64,000 nt of DNA from Bacteroidota bacterium (GTDB lineage: Bacteria > Bacteroidota > Bacteroidia > Chitinophagales > Saprospiraceae), in the NCBI GenBank assembly GCA_030147525.1, contig JASBVF010000002.1, forward strand, positions 1-64,000. The letters are read 5' to 3'. The position numbers and the translations under genes were made by a program. Numbering within the stretch: the first letter of the stretch is position 1; every line of letters begins with the position of its first letter. Below the pieces are notes generated by a model, which saw only the letters and a list, made by a program, of their open reading frames with translations, did not search any database and was not told the DNA's origin. This document shows, piece by piece, positions 36,332-44,988 of this stretch.

Positions 36332-37119
36332 TTCCCCAGCACCCGCTTTGTTTGCGTAACGAATTCTTCTTCCGTTAAAATCCCCTTGTTTCGAAGTTCT
36401 CCCAGCCGTTTGATCTGTTCCAGCAGTGTTTCTCCTTCCTCCCTACCTGGATCAGTGGCCAACAAATCCTGCTCTGCAGCAGATAACTGTGCCATGCGCT
36501 GGTAGCCGCTTTTTACAAAGTCTTCAAACTCAGGTAAGGTACGCAGGTAGGCCAGTGCTTCGTGTTTTTCAATTTTATCAAAATCAACAAACCCGAAGTG
36601 GACGGCCTTCGTCAGATGAAAAAAGGCAGGATCGGGCCGTTCGACCAGGGAGTAACAGCAGGCAAGGTTGAAATGAGTGGCAGGGTCATCGTATTTCTCG
36701 CCCAGCGCTTTTTTGAAATCTTCGATAGCGCCCTCATAGTCATAATCCCGGTATTTTTTAACACCGCTGGCTTTCGCTGAACTCGAAACCTGTACTGAAC
36801 GACGACGAGCCGTTGGTTGTCTGCGAACCTGGGCCCGACCACCATCTGTTTCCGTCCGCATTCGCTGGGCAATGGCGTTGCGATTGTATTTTGCATCAAA
36901 CTCCTCTGCCGGCATTGAAAGAAAAATCATGGCATCAATGAATGCAACAGCCCCCATAATCATCACGATCGGCGCATTGTTTTCGATCGATGCAATGAAC
37001 ATAAAAACGGTAGCAACGAAATAGAAAATACCCCGCCTACGCTGTCCAAGGTAAAAACGGTGCAAACCCAACATCCCAAAAAACAAGGCAAAAAAACCGG
37101 CAACATTCTTTTTTCTCAT
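36328..37119 (-). CDS. TM2-domain membrane protein with TPR and SHOCT segments
   Basis: Function unknown. The N-terminal 70 residues form a TM2 domain (two helices; GFFALFFGMLGLHRFYLGQ). A basic linker (RRQPTARRRS) leads to a TPR-like helical region (about 120-190; YEGAIEDFKKAL, ATHFNLACCYSLV). The last 30 residues form a SHOCT motif (LLEQIKRLGELRNKGILTEEEF). This combination recurs in Bacteroidota and suggests a membrane-anchored scaffold. It is transcribed towards the Uma2 gene. Confidence 0.78.
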   Translation of the reverse strand: MRKKNVAGFFALFFGMLGLHRFYLGQRRRGIFYFVATVFMFIASIENNAPIVMIMGAVAFIDAMIFLSMPAEEFDAKYNRNAIAQRMRTETDGGRAQVRRQPTARRRSVQVSSSAKASGVKKYRDYDYEGAIEDFKKALGEKYDDPATHFNLACCYSLVERPDPAFFHLTKAVHFGFVDFDKIEKHEALAYLRTLPEFEDFVKSGYQRMAQLSAAEQDLLATDPGREEGETLLEQIKRLGELRNKGILTEEEFVTQTKRVLGN

Positions 37120-37272
37120 AAAAAATCAATTTGAATGGTCTAAAATTAGCAAGAACCGCTTAAAACTGCACAATCTTTGGCCTTTGACGCAGAAACTTCT
37201 ACGTAGGTTAATGAAATCTCTTTAAATGTTTATAAAATACTAAACTAATGTACGTGGCATCGCTTTTGCCTG

Positions 37273-37280
37273 TATTTTTG
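37273..37280 (+). promoter_or_regulatory. candidate -7 box of the Cys-rich protein gene
   Basis: TATTTTTG fits TAnnTTTG. The TTG start codon at 37297 would lie only about 10 nt after the expected transcription start, so the mRNA may be nearly leaderless. Confidence 0.35.
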
Positions 37281-37296
37281 CATAAAATTTTATGAT

Positions 37297-37740
37297 TTGA
37301 ACCAAGCCGTCCGGCATATCATCATTTTTTCACTTACTGCCATTGTGCTCGTCTCCTCGACAGGCGTCAGTGTGCACAGGCTGTACTGCTACTGCAAAGG
37401 CGAAGTAACTGCCTCCATTTTCCGGCCGGATGATCCCTGCGAGACAGCTGATGCACCCGTTGAAAAAATCGGATGCTGCAAGACCGGCAATTGTGAATTA
37501 CCCACCAAAACACATCGCCACGATTGCTCTGACTGTACTTCTGAATACGTCAAACTTGATGTTAAATACCTCGTCTTTTCCGCTGATTTTCAAATAACTG
37601 TTCCGGCGGTAACCGTGCCTACCTGGGCCACATACGAGGATTTTACTTTTCTTGAAACAACCAAAATCGGCTGGGAGCAAGACATTCCTCCACCCTCCGG
37701 CAAAGAGCTCCTGCCCTGGATTCAATCCTTCCTGTGTTAG
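37297..37740 (+). CDS. small Cys/His-rich secreted or membrane protein upstream of a metal-type TonB receptor
   Basis: Not enzymatic by appearance. A hydrophobic N-terminal segment (HIIIFSLTAIVLVSSTG) precedes a region rich in Cys and His (HRLYCYCKG, GCCKTGNC, HRHDCSDC), followed by a Pro-rich C-terminus ending WIQSFLC. It resembles the small HYC_CC_PP-type proteins found beside TonB receptors in Bacteroidota. Metal binding, copper for example, is an inference from these residues. There is no ATG in frame near the start, so TTG at 37297 is taken. The receptor gene follows after 117 bp. Confidence 0.68.
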   Translation: MNQAVRHIIIFSLTAIVLVSSTGVSVHRLYCYCKGEVTASIFRPDDPCETADAPVEKIGCCKTGNCELPTKTHRHDCSDCTSEYVKLDVKYLVFSADFQITVPAVTVPTWATYEDFTFLETTKIGWEQDIPPPSGKELLPWIQSFLC

Positions 37741-37789
37741 TGTTTTCATGTTTTTGAACCGCATGCACCTTTATTTTTAACAATGAAAG

Positions 37790-37827
37790 TGAATGAGGTG
37801 TCCTGCTTGATTGACATCCCTCATTCA
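37790..37827. repeat. inverted repeat before the metal-type TonB receptor
   Basis: GAATGAGGTGTC and GACATCCCTCATTC can pair across about 12 nt just upstream of the receptor ATG. It could be an operator or mRNA hairpin. A frame running through it from 37783 is not the gene start, because the signal peptide begins at 37858. Confidence 0.4.
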
Positions 37828-37857
37828 TCGTTTATTATTCATCGTTCAATTTCACCC

Positions 37858-40098
37858 ATGAAAGCACTGATAAAAACTTTAATCATATTCCTAATCGCCA
37901 CAGTTGCGTCAAACGCCCAATCATCCAAAACCCTCTTCGGCAACGTCTTCAACCAGGACGGCGACAACCTCATCGGCGCCACTGTTCAGTGGGACGGCAC
38001 CACCATAGGTACCATCACCGATGAAAACGGCAATTTTTGGATCGAGAAAATGGACTCCACGGCTCATCTGCTCATTCAGTACGTGGGTTACGATCCGGTT
38101 TTCATCGAAATGTTCCCTTACGAGGACACCGCCTACATCAAAATCGAAGGCATCAACGAGCTGGCCACCATCAATGTGACCGAGCAGCGGGGCGATATTT
38201 TCACCTCCACCCTCGACCCGGTCAACATGGAAAACATCACTGCCTGCGAGCTGAAAAAAGCCGCCTGCTGCAACCTCGCCGAAAGCTTCGAGACCAGCGG
38301 CTCCGTAGACGTGATGAAACAAGACGCAGTTACCAGCGCTTCCGAAGTCCAGATGCTCGGCCTGCGGGGCATTTACTCGCAATTATTGATTGAAAAACGC
38401 CCGGCCTACACCGGCCTCGGTAGCCCATTGGCGTTGGAATACATTCCCGGCACGTGGGTGCAGGGCATCCAGGTGTCGAAAGGCACCAGCACGGTACAGA
38501 ACGGCCCGCAGTCCATCACCGGCCAGATCAACATCGAGTTGGTGAAACCCTGGCAGGATAAACCGCTTTTCATCAACCTCTTCGGCTCCACGACGGAGCG
38601 GGGCGAAGTGAATGTGCACTGGAACAAACGCTGGACGGACGAATGGAGCACCGGTTTCATCCTGCATGGCAGCACAGTGAAAGGCGAATTCGACCGGAAC
38701 AACGACAGCTTCCTCGACCAGCCCAAAAAGACGACCCTCGACGGTATGTTCCGCACGTTTTACCAGGGCGATGTTTTCAGTACCCAACTCAACGTGCAGG
38801 TATTGAGCGACGAGCGGGACGGCGGCCAGATTTTACCATCCGGCCAGTTTAACCCGGAAGATTTTTATCAAATCCGCCAGGAAAACCAGCGGGTGGACGT
38901 GTTCGGGAAGTTCGGCTACTTTGGCTTTGACAGGCCCGAGACCTCCGTCGGTTTCATCTACGGCGGCTCGTGGCACGACATGAAAAACGTTTTCGGCAAA
39001 ACCCGCTACAGCGGCAGCCAAAAGAACGCCTACGCCAACCTGATCTACGCCACCTTCATCGGTACCACTGATCACAAGATCAACGCAGGAGCCAGTTTCC
39101 AGCACGACAGCTACGATGAGTTCCTGAACGATACCGATTTCAGCCGCAGGGAAACCATGCCAGGCGTGTTCGGGGAGTATGCCTACGGATTCGGAAAGTT
39201 TGGGTTCATCGCAGGCATCCGGGCGGATCATCTCAGCGTCACAGGGCCACGTGGCGGTCAGCAGGATATTTCCAAAACCTTTGTGACGCCGAGGCTGAAC
39301 CTGAAATACAATTTTACCGACAGAAGCATCGTGCGCCTGAGCGGCGGACGGGGTGTGCGCTCTGCGCAAATTTTATCTGAAAACATTGCCGTGATGGCCA
39401 GCAACCGCCTGCTCGTCGTTACGGAAAACCTTGGCATCGAAGACGCATGGAACGTGGGACTGAATTTCACCCAAAACTTTAAAATTATGGGCCGCTCGGC
39501 CAGCTTCGTGGCCGACCTCTACCGCACAGAATTTACCAACCAGGCGGTGATGGACATGGAGAGCGAACATGGCCGTGTGTTGTTTTACAACCTCGACGGC
39601 AAGAGCTACTCCAACAGCCTGTTGCTGCTCGGAAGCTGGTCGCCGTTCAAAGGTTTTGACATGAAAGTGGCCTACAAGCTCAATGACGTTCGGGTGACTT
39701 ACCAGGGCGACCTTCGCCAGCGCCCCATGATGGCGCCACACCGTGGTCTGGTGACGATGAACTACGAAACACCCTCCGAGAAATGGATGTTTAACACCAA
39801 CATTCAGTACACGGGCTGGCAACGTTTCGCCGATGCGGGGCATGCGCCTGCAGGAATCCCCGGCCGGGAGCATTTCGAAGGTTATTCACCGGCCTATGCC
39901 CTGGTTAATGCTCAGATGACCCGCCGCTTCAAGCATTGGGAAATCTACGTGGGTGGTGAAAACCTGACTGATTTCCGCCAGGAACACGCCATCATCGACT
40001 GGCAGAACCCGTTCGGAGAGCATTTCGATGCGATGCAGGTATGGGGGCCACTTGTCGGAGCGAGAGGTTATGTGGGTGTGCGGATGTGGCTGGATTGA
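37858..40098 (+). CDS. TonB-dependent receptor, putative metal (copper-type) uptake
   Basis: Outer-membrane receptor of 746 residues from the ATG at 37858, which begins a clean signal peptide (MKALIKTLIIFLIATVASNA). A carboxypeptidase-regulatory-like domain covers about residues 22-100, with the plug from about 105. The plug region has a cysteine cluster, ITACELKKAACCNLAESFE, followed by VDVMKQDAVTSASEVQMLGL. This signature is shared with receptors next to Cys-rich small proteins and heavy-metal genes. The barrel ends GYVGVRMWLD. Cotranscription with the Cys-rich protein upstream is likely. The ligand is inferred, not shown. Confidence 0.83.
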   Translation: MKALIKTLIIFLIATVASNAQSSKTLFGNVFNQDGDNLIGATVQWDGTTIGTITDENGNFWIEKMDSTAHLLIQYVGYDPVFIEMFPYEDTAYIKIEGINELATINVTEQRGDIFTSTLDPVNMENITACELKKAACCNLAESFETSGSVDVMKQDAVTSASEVQMLGLRGIYSQLLIEKRPAYTGLGSPLALEYIPGTWVQGIQVSKGTSTVQNGPQSITGQINIELVKPWQDKPLFINLFGSTTERGEVNVHWNKRWTDEWSTGFILHGSTVKGEFDRNNDSFLDQPKKTTLDGMFRTFYQGDVFSTQLNVQVLSDERDGGQILPSGQFNPEDFYQIRQENQRVDVFGKFGYFGFDRPETSVGFIYGGSWHDMKNVFGKTRYSGSQKNAYANLIYATFIGTTDHKINAGASFQHDSYDEFLNDTDFSRRETMPGVFGEYAYGFGKFGFIAGIRADHLSVTGPRGGQQDISKTFVTPRLNLKYNFTDRSIVRLSGGRGVRSAQILSENIAVMASNRLLVVTENLGIEDAWNVGLNFTQNFKIMGRSASFVADLYRTEFTNQAVMDMESEHGRVLFYNLDGKSYSNSLLLLGSWSPFKGFDMKVAYKLNDVRVTYQGDLRQRPMMAPHRGLVTMNYETPSEKWMFNTNIQYTGWQRFADAGHAPAGIPGREHFEGYSPAYALVNAQMTRRFKHWEIYVGGENLTDFRQEHAIIDWQNPFGEHFDAMQVWGPLVGARGYVGVRMWLD

Positions 40099-40177
40099 GG
40101 TGTGTGTTTGGGTGTTTGGGTGTTTGTGGGCCCAGCCTGGCTATGCGCCTTATAATTGCACAAATTCCCGACAGTTT

Positions 40178-40223
40178 TAACGAAAAAGCACTTGTCCTTG
40201 GTGGCAGGTGCTTTTTCGTTTTA
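40178..40223 (+). terminator. intrinsic terminator after the metal-type receptor
   Basis: AACGAAAAAGCAC pairs with GTGCTTTTTCGTT across a short loop, followed by TTAA. The rest of the gap to 40416 shows no gene. Confidence 0.8.
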
Positions 40224-40416
40224 ACCGGAAACTATTTTAAATAACTGAATTAAGCCTGACGGCCAACATACGTCAAGCGTCCACTTTTTCGTTCAAATCT
40301 AAATGCCCGGGCTTTAACTATTGCCCGCCGAACATCACGGAAAGCTGTCTTGTTGATAGTAATACGCCACACACGCAACGCCTGAGACCCTGATTGTTTA
40401 ACCAAAATCGACTGTC

Positions 40417-40950
40417 ATGAAATTCAAACACTTTGCAGGCCTTGCCCTCGCCGTCTTCTTCTGTGGCTTCTTCGCAACCGTCCAGGCACAGAGCCATCCT
40501 TTTTCCTGGAAAACAACTTCCGATCCCTGGTACATGTCCGAGACTTACACCTTCAAATTTGCCGGTGACGAATTCACGGCCAAGGGTACTTCGAGTTCCG
40601 GCCATGGCCCCGTCTGCACCAATGGTTGCCTTGAAACAACAAGGCCTGACGCTTGCACCGAAAATTTGATCAAAACTAAACTTACAGACATAGAGTTGCC
40701 GAATTACACGTTCCCTGCCGGCTACAGTGGCGTGGAGTACGTCACGTTTGAGGTACAGACGAATGGGCAGGTAAATGGCTACCAGGTGGTCAAGCAGTCC
40801 ATTTTGTGCAAACCCTGCATCCAGACGGCCGTTAACCTGGTGGCGGAACTGGGAGAATGGCACCCGGCTATCGACGAGGGTATTTTTGTCAAAAGCACGG
40901 TGGTGGTGCCGGTGCATTTTAAGACGGGTGCAAACCGGGGTAATCATTAA
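40417..40950 (+). CDS. secreted protein with TonB C-terminal-like domain
   Basis: A 177-residue protein with a signal peptide (FAGLALAVFFCGFFATVQAQ). After a Cys-containing N-terminal part, residues about 90-172 resemble a TonB C-terminal domain: VEYVTFEVQTNGQVNGYQVV, a Cys pair in LCKPCI, LVAELGEWHPAIDEG and VVVPVHF. Unlike normal TonB it has no inner-membrane anchor ahead of a long Pro-rich linker, so it should be soluble in the periplasm or released. It lies between two TonB receptor genes. A terminator follows. Role unknown. Confidence 0.65.
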   Translation: MKFKHFAGLALAVFFCGFFATVQAQSHPFSWKTTSDPWYMSETYTFKFAGDEFTAKGTSSSGHGPVCTNGCLETTRPDACTENLIKTKLTDIELPNYTFPAGYSGVEYVTFEVQTNGQVNGYQVVKQSILCKPCIQTAVNLVAELGEWHPAIDEGIFVKSTVVVPVHFKTGANRGNH

Positions 40951-40968
40951 AAAAGCTGATAGAGTTTA

Positions 40969-41010
40969 AGCGATACGACTGCTCAGAGCAATCGTATCGC
41001 TATTTTTTTT
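40969..41010. terminator. hairpin terminator between convergent genes
   Basis: AGCGATACGA (40969-40978) pairs with TCGTATCGCT (40992-41001), with further pairing TGCTC/GAGCA inside, followed by eight T on the + strand. It ends the TonB-C-like gene, and the stem may also serve the convergent receptor gene. Confidence 0.88.
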
Positions 41011-43445
41011 CAATTCACCCGTTGTCTTTCTTCCTCTGATCCGGTATCCCGCTGGCGTGCGCCTTTCAGTTTTTTGTTCCCAAAATTGCGGGAGTAAGTC
41101 AGCTTGAAGGTACGCTGGCTGAAGTCGATTTCAGCCTGGGAAACAAGGTTGTATTCCGGATAATTGCCATTGCTTCTTATTCTCAGCGTGTTGAACACAT
41201 CGTCGATGCCAAACCGCAGGGTTCCACTATTTCCTTTGAATTTTTTCTGGACACCAAAGTTTACGGCCCCCATCGGCAATGCTTCCATAATGCCGAAAAG
41301 TGCTTTTGAACGGTAGAAACCCATCAGTTCGACAGTAAAATCCTTAGGCAGCGTGAAGTTGTTGATCCAAACCAACTGGAAGTTTTTGGTGCTTACCCGG
41401 ACAAGGTCATCGTCAAAGTAAGTATTTGCCTCCTGCCAGTTGCCGATGATGTTGTTTTGCATTCTCCACCAGGATGTCACATCCCAGGGAAAGGCAATGG
41501 TCAGGGCGGCCGTCTTGCGGTTTTTCATGTTTTCAGCTCTTATCAACTGCTGATTGGTCCCTTCAATCACCCTGGACTGAAACCGGGCGATGGCACTGTC
41601 TTCCACGGTGTACTGGATGGAAATCAGGGCCGTTTTGAAGCGATAGTCCAGTTTTACATTGTTGGAAATGGAAGGCTGGAGGGCAGCGTTTCCGGAGAAA
41701 AAGGTGTAAGGATCCATAAAAATCACGAAGGGCGCCATGTCGTTAAAGGTCGGGCGGGTAATACGGCGGCTGTAGGAGAAGTTTGCTGAATGCTTTTCAC
41801 TGAATTTTCTGGAAAGAAAAAAGCTGGGAAAGAGGTTACCGTATTGCCGGTCCACGATGTTCGCTTGTTCCACGGTGCCGAGGTTGGAGTTGGTGTATTC
41901 GTAGCGCAGGCCGAGTTTCATGTCTGATTTTTCATCCAATTTCACATCGAAAGCGGCATAGGCAGCAGCAATGTCTTCTTCCAGCCTGTACTTGGCCGTC
42001 AGGCTGGGGTCGTTCACCTCGATACCGCCATCGAAACGGGACACAGTAACGTCGTTGTCGAAACGGGAAAGCGTGCCTTTCACGCCTGCCTCCATGTTTA
42101 GTTTTTCAGAAAAACGTTTGTTGAAATCCAGTTTGCCAACGCCCACTTTGATCGGGGTGACTTTGCCGCTGAAGGTGCGTTCTTCAAACAGCATATTGCC
42201 TGATCCGTCCGAATAGGAATTGAGGTAATTCGTCGGATTTTCGTTATCGTAGCGCAGGTAGTCTGCGTCAAAAGTCAGCACCTCGCCTGATGCGAACGTG
42301 TGCTGAAGGTTCAGGTTCCCGCCGAGGTGTTTCCAATGGTTTACCTCATCGTTGGTGATGGTCAGCAGGGTGTCGAGAATGTTGTTGTTCAAGATCCGGG
42401 TTTTGTTGACAGCATCCATGCTCCAGCGGTTGTCGTAGCTGGAGAGGAGGAGGCCGAGGACGGTTTTTTTACTCAAATCCACATCCAGGCCCAGGCGGGC
42501 GTTGTGGTTGCGCTGCACGGGATCACGCATGGAGCGGGTGTCTGTCCTGATGGTACGGCCTTCCAGCAGTACCTGCCGGTCGAAGGCAAAGAGCTGATCC
42601 TGCGCCCTCCGGCTGAAGGAGTAATCGCCGTACACATTGATATTGTTTTTACGGTAGTTAAAATTGATACCCGCCGATGAAATATCACCCTTGCCGTAAC
42701 CGCCGGAGAAGGTGTAGGCGCCATTCAGCCCCTGATCGCTCGTCTCTTTCAGCACAATGTTGATGAAACCGGCATTGCCCTCCGCATCGAAATTAGCGGG
42801 CGGCGTGGTGATCAGCTCGATTTTTTCGATGTTGCCGGATGGCATTCCTTCCAGCATCTGCACGACTGCGGCCAGTGGCATCCGGTTGATTTTACCGTTG
42901 ATCATGACGATGACGCCGTCCTTGCCTGCCAGCGAGATCGAACTGTTCTGGCGGTTGACCACCACGCCGGGCGAGCGCTCCAGCACTTCCAGTGCCGTAG
43001 CGCCGGCGGCGGTAATGCTGCCCTCCACATTGACCACGAGGCGGTCGATTTTTTGTTCAAAAAGTGCCTTTTTCGCCACCACTTCCACGGCGTCTAATTG
43101 TGCCACGTTTTCCTTGAGGACGAGGGCACCCATTTCTTTTTTGCCGGATTGCGCCTTCAGTTTGAATGGGGTGGAATACGTTTCCAGGTAGCCGACCATG
43201 CTGGACATCAGGAGGTAGTCGCCTGCGGCAATGCCTTCCAAAGCGTAGGAACCGTCATCGCCGGACACTTCGCCCTTGACCAGCGAGCTATCGGCGGCGG
43301 AAAGCAGCAGTACATTGGCGAAGGGCAGCGGTTGCCCGTTGTCGAGTTGGACGGTGCCGGTGATTTGCGATTGGCCGAAAATGGAATGGGAGGAGGTAAA
43401 AAATAAGACTGAAACTCCCAGCAGGAGATGCATGATTGTTTTCAT
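41010..43445 (-). CDS. TonB-dependent outer-membrane receptor (OMP beta-barrel type 3), under operator A
   Basis: Outer-membrane receptor of 811 residues. A signal peptide precedes a carboxypeptidase-regulatory-like domain (about residues 27-110; ITGTVQLDNGQPLPFANVLL) and a plug (about 115-225; VLERSPGVVVNRQ, IEKIELITTPPANFDAEG). A large barrel follows, with the paralogous ending LKLTYSRNFGNKKLKG. No SusD is adjacent. Upstream, at 43502-43567, lies a promoter with two 21-nt-spaced half-sites, the same layout as upstream of the MACPF operon and the cytochrome c gene. It may import the substrate or product handled by those genes (inference). Confidence 0.87.
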   Translation of the reverse strand: MKTIMHLLLGVSVLFFTSSHSIFGQSQITGTVQLDNGQPLPFANVLLLSAADSSLVKGEVSGDDGSYALEGIAAGDYLLMSSMVGYLETYSTPFKLKAQSGKKEMGALVLKENVAQLDAVEVVAKKALFEQKIDRLVVNVEGSITAAGATALEVLERSPGVVVNRQNSSISLAGKDGVIVMINGKINRMPLAAVVQMLEGMPSGNIEKIELITTPPANFDAEGNAGFINIVLKETSDQGLNGAYTFSGGYGKGDISSAGINFNYRKNNINVYGDYSFSRRAQDQLFAFDRQVLLEGRTIRTDTRSMRDPVQRNHNARLGLDVDLSKKTVLGLLLSSYDNRWSMDAVNKTRILNNNILDTLLTITNDEVNHWKHLGGNLNLQHTFASGEVLTFDADYLRYDNENPTNYLNSYSDGSGNMLFEERTFSGKVTPIKVGVGKLDFNKRFSEKLNMEAGVKGTLSRFDNDVTVSRFDGGIEVNDPSLTAKYRLEEDIAAAYAAFDVKLDEKSDMKLGLRYEYTNSNLGTVEQANIVDRQYGNLFPSFFLSRKFSEKHSANFSYSRRITRPTFNDMAPFVIFMDPYTFFSGNAALQPSISNNVKLDYRFKTALISIQYTVEDSAIARFQSRVIEGTNQQLIRAENMKNRKTAALTIAFPWDVTSWWRMQNNIIGNWQEANTYFDDDLVRVSTKNFQLVWINNFTLPKDFTVELMGFYRSKALFGIMEALPMGAVNFGVQKKFKGNSGTLRFGIDDVFNTLRIRSNGNYPEYNLVSQAEIDFSQRTFKLTYSRNFGNKKLKGARQRDTGSEEERQRVN

Positions 43446-43501
43446 TTGGTGTTTTTTTTAAAAAAGTAAACTGAAAAAAGAATGCTCTGGTGGTGTTAGT
43501 G

Positions 43502-43567
43502 CAAAGATGTGGATAGATGCCCCTTTAGCACCCGCACATATTTGACAAAAAGCTGGACGTAGTTTGC
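43502..43567 (-). promoter_or_regulatory. operator/promoter A: -7-like box plus two 13-nt half-sites 21 nt apart
   Basis: Read on the - strand, CATCTTTG (43502-43509) is a -7 box with one mismatch to TAnnTTTG, about 57 nt before the receptor ATG. Upstream on that strand are half-sites at 43534-43546 and 43555-43567, written on the + strand as GCACATATTTGAC and GGACGTAGTTTGC. The rest of the 43446-43860 gap holds no convincing gene; a 63-codon frame at 43571 has no support. Confidence 0.7.
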
Positions 43568-43860
43568 ATTTTGGTAAAAATCAACCTGTGGACATCGTTT
43601 CGGAGGTTTAACCAAATGATCCTGCAGGGCTATCACCCGTTTTTTTTAAACATGGAAAAAAGAGGGCAGCCGAAATGCCGGCCCGGCCACCGCTCTGTGT
43701 ATGAAAACATTAAATCTGAGAAAGAATTGAAAAATCGGGATCAGGCCCGTTTTTATTTTTAATTGATTCGAGTTAAAGAATGAAAAATCAGGTACAGGGC
43801 ATCTCTGGGGTATTCCTTTCGATACCCGATACCTAGATTAAAAATTCCCATTCTAAAGAT

Positions 43861-44883
43861 TTATACTTTCAGCGCAATCGTAGGCGCTATCTGATCATGC
43901 TTTGAGGTTCCGTGTACGGTAATACTACTGACCGTTCCGTCAGCATTGCGGTTAAAAACCAGGCGGCAGTCAATGGAAATCGCCAGAAACTCGTCCTTGC
44001 CCTGGGGCTTCAACTCGACGGTGGCGTAATCCTGCATATCGAGGAAGAGCCTTTGGCCCTCCCGGTGGATGACGACTTTTTCGTTGGGCGCCCTGTAAGG
44101 AAGGCTCATGTCGTATTGCCCGGTGCAGGCGTCAAGGGCGGCGAGGCGCTCCTCCGAGGAGGCCACTTTTTTCAGGGTGAGGTTAAAACTGAAACCCGGA
44201 ACGCCGTCTTCCTCCCGCTCCGGGCGGAGGATGAATTGTGCACGTTCATCTTCGGGCAGTTCAGCGAGTATGGTATCGGTTTCGTTCAGTTTTTCCCCGT
44301 CGAAATACATCTGCGTGACAATTTCGTGGTAGCCCCGGCGGCTGACCTTGAAATGGATGTGTGGCGTGCGCCAGTTTTCCACCACTTCGGGATCAGCGAA
44401 TGAGTAGGCGCCGGGTTTGATGGTTTTGAAACCGTAGTTGCCATCGGCGCCGGTGGTCATTTCACCCCAGCCTTCGAAGTTGGGATCGAGCGGAATCGGA
44501 TTGTTGGAATCGCCCTCGTGCGAGTAGCGCCCGCCATCGTTGGCCTGCCAGATTTCTACGAGGGCGTTCTCGACGGGCTGACATTGCTCGTCGAGAATGC
44601 GGCCCCGCACGAAGATGATCTGGCCTTTGGCCTGGCCTTCCTTTCCCTGAATGCGGGTGAGATCCACGTCGCCGTCGCCGTTTTTGATGTGCGGATAAAA
44701 CGGGCCGAGGGTCTGGTCGGGGGTGACGCCACAGTTGGAAGTGGTGTCGCCCGCCCGGGCGGTTTCACCGCTGGCGTTTTTACAGCCGATGCCGGTGGCG
44801 AGGATGCCCGCCGTAGCGCTGAGGCCCAACTGAAGCATGCGTCGGCGGGGAAGATGGGATGGTTTTGATTTTAATGTTTTCAT
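43861..44883 (-). CDS. intradiol ring-cleavage dioxygenase, exported lipoprotein
   Basis: Non-haem Fe(III) dioxygenase that would open catechol-type rings between the hydroxyls. The ATG at 44883 is chosen because it starts a twin-arginine-like leader (LPRRRMLQLGLSATAG) with a possible lipobox ending GIGC (Cys34). An upstream ATG at 44940 gives no signal. The four iron ligands are visible as Tyr120 (DGGRYSHEG), Tyr160 (KPGAYSF), His175 and His177 (RTPHIHFKV). The C-terminal 100 residues are an added beta-rich segment of unknown role. An extracytoplasmic location differs from classical cytoplasmic catechol or protocatechuate dioxygenases. It is downstream of the MACPF gene, probably on the same transcript. 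Confidence 0.86.
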   Translation of the reverse strand: MKTLKSKPSHLPRRRMLQLGLSATAGILATGIGCKNASGETARAGDTTSNCGVTPDQTLGPFYPHIKNGDGDVDLTRIQGKEGQAKGQIIFVRGRILDEQCQPVENALVEIWQANDGGRYSHEGDSNNPIPLDPNFEGWGEMTTGADGNYGFKTIKPGAYSFADPEVVENWRTPHIHFKVSRRGYHEIVTQMYFDGEKLNETDTILAELPEDERAQFILRPEREEDGVPGFSFNLTLKKVASSEERLAALDACTGQYDMSLPYRAPNEKVVIHREGQRLFLDMQDYATVELKPQGKDEFLAISIDCRLVFNRNADGTVSSITVHGTSKHDQIAPTIALKV

Positions 44884-44892
44884 GATGGAAGG
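44872..44892. repeat. 21-bp direct repeat, copy at the dioxygenase start
   Basis: The 21 bases spanning the dioxygenase start codon recur exactly at 47070-47090, on the far side of the MACPF gene. Confidence 0.8.
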
Positions 44893-44988
44893 ATTTGGTT
44901 TGAAAATGTATTGTTTAGTGAGGGCGTGACTTGGGGTCACGCCCTCACGAGAAATTGATGGTGACTGGATAAGGAATTTTGCGGAGCT

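Noticed and set aside
43571-43762. 63-codon frame between the TonB receptor and dioxygenase genes
   Set aside because: No recognisable motif and unusual composition, and it begins inside the regulatory region; unsupported.
44884-44940. upstream start of the dioxygenase at 44940
   Set aside because: Adds 19 residues before a complete twin-arginine-like leader; the ATG at 44883 explains the protein better.
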